The position numbers were made by a program, and so were the translations under genes. Positions 44,547 through 49,413 of a stretch of 49,413 nt of DNA are shown here, in pieces (positions within the stretch are counted from its first letter, which is position 1; the number at the start of each line of letters is the position of its first letter). The notes beneath the pieces were generated by a model that saw nothing but the letters and a program-made list of their open reading frames with translations, was not told the origin of the DNA and searched no databases. This stretch comes from Bradyrhizobium sacchari (lineage in GTDB: Bacteria > Pseudomonadota > Alphaproteobacteria > Rhizobiales > Xanthobacteraceae). The stretch lies in assembly GCF_002068095.1 (NCBI RefSeq), contig NZ_LWIG01000026.1:135898-185310 (forward strand), in the 5' to 3' direction.

Positions 44547-44798
44547 ATGTTGAGGAAACTTTCGCTTGCCGCAGTCGCTGCGGTCGCGCTGGGTGCCGCG
44601 CTGGCACCGACCTCGGCCTCCGCGCACTGGCATGGCGGCGGCTGGGGCTGGCACGGCGGCGGCTGGCATCACGGCTACGGCTGGGGTGGCCCGCGCTTCT
44701 ATGCCCCCGTCTCGTACGGCTATGGCGGCTGCTACGTGCGCCGGCTGGTCCCGACCCCCTGGGGACCCCGCTGGCGGCTGATCAACCGCTGCTACTGA
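44547..44798 (+). CDS. Small secreted Gly-Trp-His-rich protein
   Basis: 83 residues. A clear Sec signal peptide (MLRKLSLAAVAAVALGAALAPTSASA) is followed by a low-complexity stretch of Gly, Trp and His (HWHGGGWGWHGGGWHHGYGW). The C-terminus has two Cys (GCYVRRLV and INRCY) that may form a disulfide. RBS TTAGGAGATC is good. The His-rich run could bind metals, and similar small proteins are numerous in Bradyrhizobium, but no function is established. A terminator follows. Confidence 0.8.
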   Translation: MLRKLSLAAVAAVALGAALAPTSASAHWHGGGWGWHGGGWHHGYGWGGPRFYAPVSYGYGGCYVRRLVPTPWGPRWRLINRCY

Positions 44799-44871
44799 GC
44801 CCGACAGCACCTTCTTAAAGCCCCTACCAAGCACCTTCCAAAGGTACCTAAGCCCCCAGGTACCCCCTAGA

Positions 44872-44908
44872 GAGGCCCCGGTGATCCCCCCGCCGGGGCC
44901 TCGTTTTT
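44872..44908 (+). terminator. Rho-independent terminator
   Basis: GAGGCCCCGG (44872-44881) pairs with CCGGGGCCTC (44893-44902) as a perfect 10-bp stem, followed by GTTTTT. It ends the Gly-Trp-His-rich gene. A smaller stem GGTACCT/AGGTACC at 44843-44864 precedes it. Confidence 0.9.
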
Positions 44909-45032
44909 AGGCAGGCACGGCGAACTCATACAATTTTTGCTAGAACGCCGGACATCCCCCGAGGATGGCGAAACCATTTGGGGGGCCAATGACTTGGTAT
45001 CGTGTCGTTACTCTGCAACATGGAACCCGATC

Positions 45033-45206
45033 ATGCCCGGCCTCCTCGCCAATGACAGCGAACAGATCGACCGGCGCACCAGCCGCTCGATCTGCGATGC
45101 CGTGGGCGAACGGCTCCAGCAGAGCCTTCGGCCGGAACCCCGATTGCCGACCCATCTCGAACAGCTTCTCAACGAGCTGAAGCGGCGCGAGCGCGAGACG
45201 CACTGA
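45033..45206 (+). CDS. Small protein of unknown function, weakly NepR-like
   Basis: 57 residues. Its core, SICDAVGERLQQSLRPEPRLP followed by THLEQLLNELKRRE, is helix, Pro-turn, helix. The layout resembles NepR anti-sigma factors (IGxxLRxxY...PxPxxxxxLLxxL) but is two residues shorter between the two blocks, and its neighbours are not phyR or ecfG. The ATG at 45033 is the likely start; the longer frame from 44937 runs through the region just after a terminator. It ends 46 bases before the ABC-F gene. The start has only GGAAC upstream. Confidence 0.55.
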   Translation: MPGLLANDSEQIDRRTSRSICDAVGERLQQSLRPEPRLPTHLEQLLNELKRRERETH

Positions 45207-45252
45207 CGGAAAAACGAGTTGCGTTCGGCGCGCCTTGCGGTGACAAGGCCGC

Positions 45253-47115
45253 ATGCTCTCCATCACCGACCTCTCCATCCGCCTCGCCGGACGCCTTCTG
45301 ATTGACCAGAGTTCCGTGCAGATCACGCCCGGATCGCGCGTCGGCATGGTCGGACGTAACGGCACCGGCAAATCGACCCTCTTCAAGGTGATCCGCGGCG
45401 AGCTGGCGGCCGAGCATGGCACCGTGACCCTGCCACCGCGCTGGCGTATCGGCAGCCTCGCGCAGGAAGCCCCGAACGGGCCCGAGAGCCTGATCTCGGT
45501 GGTGCTGAAGGCCGACCTCGAACGTGACGCGCTGCTGCACGAGGCGGAGAGCGCGACCGACCCGCACCGGATCGCGGAGATCCAGACCAGGCTCGTGGAC
45601 ATCGACGCGCACTCGGCGCCCGCGCGCGCGGCCGCGATCCTCTCAGGCCTCGGCTTCTCCGCCGCCGACCAGCTGCGCCCCTGCGCCGAATTCTCCGGCG
45701 GCTGGCGCATGCGCGTCGCGCTCGCCGCGACGCTGTTTGCCGCGCCCGACCTGCTGCTGCTCGACGAGCCCACCAACTATCTCGACCTCGAGGGAACGCT
45801 GTGGCTGGAGGATCACCTCGCGCATTATCCGCGCACGGTGATCGTGATCAGCCACGACCGCGACCTCTTGGAAAGCTCGGTCGACCAGATCCTGCACCTG
45901 GAGCGCGGCAAGCTCACGCTCTACAAGGGCTCCTACTCCGCGTTCGAGGAGCAGCGCGCCGCGCGCGAGCTGCTCGATGCCAAAGCGATCAAGCGCCAAG
46001 AGGCCGAGCGTGCCCGCCTGCAGGCCTTCGTCGACCGTTTCAAGGCGAAGGCCTCGAAGGCCCGCCAGGCGCAATCGCGCGTCAAGATGCTGGAGCGGCT
46101 GAAGCCGATCACGGCGCTGGTCACCGAAGACGTGCGCGAGATCAGCTTCCCCGCGCCGGAGAAGATCCTGTCGCCGCCGATCATCGCCGTCGACAACGCT
46201 TCCGTCGGCTACGATCCGGCGACGCCGGTGCTGAACCGCGTCACCTTGCGCATCGACAATGACGACCGCATCGCGCTGCTGGGGGCCAACGGCAACGGCA
46301 AGTCGACGCTGGTCAAGCTGCTCGCAGGACGGTTGGCGCCGTTCTCCGGCAAGGTCACGCGCGCCGACAAGCTGTCGATCGCCTATTTCGCGCAGCATCA
46401 GCTCGACGAATTGAACGAGGACGCTTCCGCCTACGACCACGTCCGCAAGCTGATGGGCGACGCGCCCGAAGCCAAGGTGCGAGCGCGCGCCGGCGCGATC
46501 GGCTTCTCCGGCAAGGCCGCCGATACCAAGGCGGGCAAATTGTCGGGCGGCGAGAAGGCGCGGTTGCTGCTGGGGCTTGCGACCTTCTTCGGCCCCAACA
46601 TGATCATCCTCGACGAGCCGACCAACCATCTCGACATCGACAGCCGCGCCGCGCTCGCGGAGGCGATCAACGAATTTCCCGGCGCCGTCATCATGGTCTC
46701 GCACGACCGCTACCTGATCGAGGCCTGCGCCGATCGGCTCTGGATCGTCGTCGACCGCACCGTGACCAATTACGACGGCGACCTGGACGAGTACCGGCGT
46801 CTCGTCCTGTCAACACGCAATGCCGAACCCGGGCCGCGCGAACGCAGCGCGACAGCCGAGAAGCCCCAGCGCCCGAAGTCGGACAATCGCGGCTCGCTGA
46901 AGAAACGTATCGCGGAAGCCGAAGCCGAGATCGCCCGCGTCAGCGACATCATCGCCAAGATCGACACAGCGCTTGCCCTGCCCGACATTTTTACGCGCGA
47001 TCCCAAGCAGGCTGCACAGCTGTCGAAGGCCCGCGCGAACGCCGCCGACGCGCTGGCGCGCGCTGAAGAGCAATGGCTCGAGGCGAGTTCGCAGTTCGAT
47101 GAAGCGGCAGGTTAA
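45253..47115 (+). CDS. ABC-F ATPase, YheS-like
   Basis: Cytoplasmic ATPase with two nucleotide-binding domains and no membrane part, of the ribosome-associated ABC-F family. 620 residues. First site: Walker A GRNGTGKS at 35-42, signature FSGGWRMR, Walker B LLLLDEPTNYLDLEG. The interdomain linker carries RFKAKASKARQAQSRVKMLERL. Second site: GANGNGKST near 344, LSGGEKARLLLGLA, and IILDEPTNHLDIDSR. The C-terminal 90 residues form a coiled coil (KKRIAEAEAEIARVSDIIAKI). The overall order and the APEKILSPP and FAQHQLDEL blocks match YheS more than Uup or EttA. It probably rescues or tunes translation; no resistance-specific arm is evident. Confidence 0.93.
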   Translation: MLSITDLSIRLAGRLLIDQSSVQITPGSRVGMVGRNGTGKSTLFKVIRGELAAEHGTVTLPPRWRIGSLAQEAPNGPESLISVVLKADLERDALLHEAESATDPHRIAEIQTRLVDIDAHSAPARAAAILSGLGFSAADQLRPCAEFSGGWRMRVALAATLFAAPDLLLLDEPTNYLDLEGTLWLEDHLAHYPRTVIVISHDRDLLESSVDQILHLERGKLTLYKGSYSAFEEQRAARELLDAKAIKRQEAERARLQAFVDRFKAKASKARQAQSRVKMLERLKPITALVTEDVREISFPAPEKILSPPIIAVDNASVGYDPATPVLNRVTLRIDNDDRIALLGANGNGKSTLVKLLAGRLAPFSGKVTRADKLSIAYFAQHQLDELNEDASAYDHVRKLMGDAPEAKVRARAGAIGFSGKAADTKAGKLSGGEKARLLLGLATFFGPNMIILDEPTNHLDIDSRAALAEAINEFPGAVIMVSHDRYLIEACADRLWIVVDRTVTNYDGDLDEYRRLVLSTRNAEPGPRERSATAEKPQRPKSDNRGSLKKRIAEAEAEIARVSDIIAKIDTALALPDIFTRDPKQAAQLSKARANAADALARAEEQWLEASSQFDEAAG

Positions 47116-47151
47116 CGCGTTTGCGCTCGCGCGCCGGACACGCGCACTTGC

Positions 47152-47682
47152 TTACGCCTGCTTCTTCTTCGGCTTCGGCTTGGTCGCCTTTGGCACGACC
47201 GGCGCCTCCGGCGTGCCTTCGATCGAGGACAGGCGGCCGGACGTGAAGGTGTAGATGCCGGCACGCGGCCCGGTCGTCCAGGTGACGACGGCGACGCGGC
47301 GGCCGGCGGCGTCGTTGGAGAGATTGACGGTCGAGGGCGCGCCGATGCCGCGCACCACGTCGCACTCCGTGTGGCCGAGCGCGACCGTGCCGCCCGCAGA
47401 CGCGGGCGCCGTCGTCGATGCATTGGCGTCAGCCGGCCCGGCGGGCGGCGCCATACCGGGACAGGCGCCGTCGGCGCTGACGAGATCCTCAGCGCCCACC
47501 GGCTTATCCGGGGTCAGCGGCGGCGATTCGATCGAGATGTTCCTGATGAAAAGCCGGCCGGGTCTCTGAAACCATTCGGCGTCCTTCGACAGCAGATCGG
47601 TCCCGCCCGAGCAACCCGCAACCAGCGGTGCTACGGCAGCCAACGCAATTATGAGCGAGCCGGGAAGCTTTTGATGTCGCAC
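47152..47682 (-). CDS. Probable lipoprotein with BamE/OmlA-like C-terminal part
   Basis: 176 residues. A lipoprotein signal SLIIALAAVAPLVAGC (Cys24) lies near the N-terminus, so the mature protein is probably anchored to a membrane by lipid. The C-terminal half has TECDVVRGIGAPSTVNL and TTGPRAGIYTFTSGRLSSIEGTPE, a pattern resembling the BamE/OmlA fold (a helix with an ALG-x-P-type turn, then strands). This is only a resemblance. The last residues are Lys-rich (KPKPKKKQA). The start codon is GTG at 47682 with GGGGAA 13 bases before it. It is convergent with the ABC-F gene. Confidence 0.7.
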   Translation of the reverse strand: MRHQKLPGSLIIALAAVAPLVAGCSGGTDLLSKDAEWFQRPGRLFIRNISIESPPLTPDKPVGAEDLVSADGACPGMAPPAGPADANASTTAPASAGGTVALGHTECDVVRGIGAPSTVNLSNDAAGRRVAVVTWTTGPRAGIYTFTSGRLSSIEGTPEAPVVPKATKPKPKKKQA

Positions 47683-47809
47683 GATAAACTAAATTCCCCG
47701 CGTGAAGGACGACCCTTAACCGATTGTCCCAACATCACTTTGCGGCACGAAGGTGACAAAAGCCAGCATCGCCCGAAAAGTACAAATTATCATTAATTGC
47801 GATCGACCG

Positions 47810-48262
47810 CTAATTCCGACGCTGCCACCGGCCCCGCTCGTCGGCCTGCCAGTAGGTGACATCAAATCCCCGCGCCTTGCAATCCGTCCAGGCGCTGCGG
47901 GCGAACGCGAGAGCATCCGGATCGTCGCCGTTGAACAACAGCACCATGCGCTCATAGCCCTGCGCGTCCTGGGGCAGCGCGGCGTTGTCGACAAGGAAGC
48001 GGACATTGGCGCCGTTGGGATTGCCCTCCTCGATCGCCAGCACGATCGGCTGATCGGCGGCATCGTTCACCCGCCATGTCGCGTGCGGCAGGAAGGAATC
48101 GTCGCGATAGGTCCATAGGTGAGCGTCGAGCGCATCGGCGCGCTCCTCCGAGGTCGACTGCACCACGACGCGCCAGCCGCGCTCGAGCGATTTCTCGAGA
48201 AGCGGCGGCAACACGTTCTCCACCGTCATATTTTGCAGATGGTAGAACAGCACTTCAGTCAT
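47810..48262 (-). CDS. holC: DNA polymerase III chi subunit
   Basis: Part of the clamp-loader assembly that connects the replicase to SSB. 150 residues. The N-terminus VLFYHLQNMTVENVLPPLLEKSLERGWRVVVQ, the central DAHLWTYRDDSFLPHAT and the final RFLVDNAALPQDAQGYERMVLLFNGDD are the characteristic chi blocks. It is 6 bases downstream of pepA, and pepA-holC is an old and widespread gene pair. It ends the unit; the lipoprotein gene lies 127 bases downstream. Confidence 0.93.
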   Translation of the reverse strand: MTEVLFYHLQNMTVENVLPPLLEKSLERGWRVVVQSTSEERADALDAHLWTYRDDSFLPHATWRVNDAADQPIVLAIEEGNPNGANVRFLVDNAALPQDAQGYERMVLLFNGDDPDALAFARSAWTDCKARGFDVTYWQADERGRWQRRN

Positions 48263-48268
48263 GTCGGG

Positions 48269-49413
48269 TCATTTGCGCTCGTAATGGTCGGCGACCAGAC
48301 GGTCGAGCAGGCGGACGCCGTAGCCGCTGCCCCAGCTCTGGTTGATGTCGGTCTTCGGCGCGCCCATGGCGGTGCCCGCGATGTCGAGATGCGCCCAGGG
48401 CGTGCCGTCGACGAAACGTTGCAGGAACTGCGCCGCGGTGATCGAGCCGCCATGGCGGCCGCCGGTGTTCTTCATGTCGGCGAATTGGGAATCGATCAGC
48501 TTGTCGTATTCGGGGCCGAGCGGCAGGCGCCAGACCTTCTCGCCGCTCTCGATGCCGGCCGCCAGCAGCCGGTCGGCGAGTTCGTCATTGTTGGAGAACA
48601 TGCCGGCATGCTCGGTGCCGAGCGCGACCACGATCGCACCGGTCAGCGTCGCCAGATCCACCATGAATTTCGGCTTCATCTTCTTGGCGACGTACCAGAG
48701 CACGTCGGCCAGCACGAGGCGGCCTTCGGCGTCGGTGTTGATGATCTCGATGGTCTGGCCCGACATCGAGGTGACGATGTCGCCCGGCCGCTGCGCATTG
48801 CCGTCGGGCATGTTCTCGACGAGGCCGATGGCACCGACCACGTTGGCCTTGGCCTTGCGGGCCGCCAGCGCGTGCATCAGGCCGACGACGCAGGCCGCCC
48901 CGCCCATGTCGCCCTTCATGTCCTCCATGCTGCCGGCCGGCTTGATCGAGATGCCGCCGGTGTCGAAGCAGACGCCCTTGCCGACGAAGGCGACAGGCGC
49001 CTCGCCTTTCTTGGCCCCGTCCCAGCGCATGATCACGGTGCGGCTCGGCCGCGCCGAGCCCTGGCCGACGCCGAGCAGCGCGCCCATGCCGAGCTTCTGC
49101 ATCGCCTTGACGTCGAGCACCTCGATCTTGACGCCGAGCTTGCGAAGCTGGCCGGCGCGGCGCGCGAACTCCTCGGGGAAAAGCACGTTCGGCGGCTCGT
49201 TGACGAGGTCGCGCGCGATGATCACGCCGTCGACGACGTGACCGGCAGGGGCAAACGCCTTCTTCGCGGCAGTGGCGTCGCCGACCGCAAGCGCGACATC
49301 GGCGCGCGAGCCGCCCTCCTCGCCCTCCTTCTTCCTGGTCTTGTAGCGGTCGAACTTGTAGGCGCGTAAGCGAAGGCCCGAGGCGACCGCGACCGCCTGC
49401 TCGCTCGTCATGG
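48269..49413 (-). CDS. pepA: Leucyl aminopeptidase (cytosol aminopeptidase), N-terminus outside the window
   Basis: Dinuclear zinc/manganese aminopeptidase of the M17 family that removes N-terminal residues from peptides. The window holds the C-terminal 380 or so residues of about 500, including the whole catalytic domain. The metal ligands are in [16 protein letters not shown] (Lys and Asp), [14 protein letters not shown], and the signature [16 protein letters not shown] with Asp and Glu. The C-terminal block is [19 protein letters not shown]. The ATG at 49411 is an internal Met, not the start. It leads holC with a 6-base gap. In some bacteria PepA also binds DNA; nothing here shows that. 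Confidence 0.95.
   Translation of the reverse strand, partial: MTSEQAVAVASGLRLRAYKFDRYKTRKKEGEEGGSRADVALAVGDATAAKKAFAPAGHVVDGVIIARDLVNEPPNVLFPEEFARRAGQLRKLGVKIEVLDVKAMQKLGMGALLGVGQGSARPSRTVIMRWDGAKKGEAPVAFVGKGVCFDTGGISIKPAGSMEDMKGDMGGAACVVGLMHALAARKAKANVVGAIGLVENMPDGNAQRPGDIVTSMSGQTIEIINTDAEGRLVLADVLWYVAKKMKPKFMVDLATLTGAIVVALGTEHAGMFSNNDELADRLLAAGIESGEKVWRLPLGPEYDKLIDSQFADMKNTGGRHGGSITAAQFLQRFVDGTPWAHLDIAGTAMGAPKTDINQSWGSGYGVRLLDRLVADHYERK

Noticed and set aside
1..49413. tRNA, rRNA, CRISPR array, insertion sequence, prophage
   Set aside because: Looked for in all gaps; none has cloverleaf-like sequence, regular spacer-repeat structure, transposase or phage genes.

Overview
The window reads as ordinary chromosome from a high-GC alphaproteobacterium, most likely Bradyrhizobium or a close relative. 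The support is the gene content (a NodB-type deacetylase, an AspRS with a non-discriminating signature, a MaeB-type malic enzyme, purM-purN, pgsA-hda-ppk-ppx, pepA-holC), the dense GC-rich coding on both strands, and several interspersed palindromic repeats of the kind that litter Bradyrhizobium intergenic regions. I see no tRNA, rRNA, insertion sequence, phage gene or CRISPR array. Both ends cut genes: a polysaccharide deacetylase at the left and leucyl aminopeptidase at the right.

Layout. 1-8965: deacetylase, a DHFR/RibD-fold reductase, a TPR-glycosyltransferase-like protein, DoxX, malic enzyme, and a large membrane-anchored protein of unknown role. 9000-12611: a palindromic repeat, aspS, and divergent selO. 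12732-16840: a PHO-box-like site followed by a GpdQ-like phosphodiesterase and two permeases plus a binding protein of a Ugp-like ABC importer, with no ATPase gene. 16905-20403: a quinone-oxidoreductase-like enzyme with a divergent LysR gene, a 36-residue putative membrane peptide, and rnd. 20573-26080: a class III aminotransferase, then a catabolic module (AAHS-type MFS transporter, IclR regulator, FAD monooxygenase) carrying two copies of the same long palindrome. 26092-29215: an uncharacterised cluster (small helical protein, isochorismatase-fold protein lacking catalytic residues, two GNAT-type proteins) divergent from a LysR gene. 29326-31086: an autotransporter-type barrel and a cold-shock protein. 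31175-38219: purN-purM, pgsA, hda, ppk (with a PHO-box-like site) and ppx. 38384-42900: a heavy-metal RND efflux adaptor, its pump and a DUF3240 protein. 42907-49413: TerC, ndk, two small proteins, a YheS-like ABC-F ATPase, a lipoprotein, and holC-pepA.

How the genes work together. Two PHO-box-like sites suggest that glycerophosphodiester scavenging and polyphosphate synthesis share phosphate control. The two IclR-type palindromes tie uptake and oxidation of one, probably aromatic, substrate to one regulator. The GNAT/isochorismatase-fold cluster is the best candidate here for an undescribed system. Its enzyme-like hydrolase has lost the Lys and Cys of the catalytic triad but is kept in a tight, overlapping gene set. 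All functions are inferred from reading the sequence; no database search was run.
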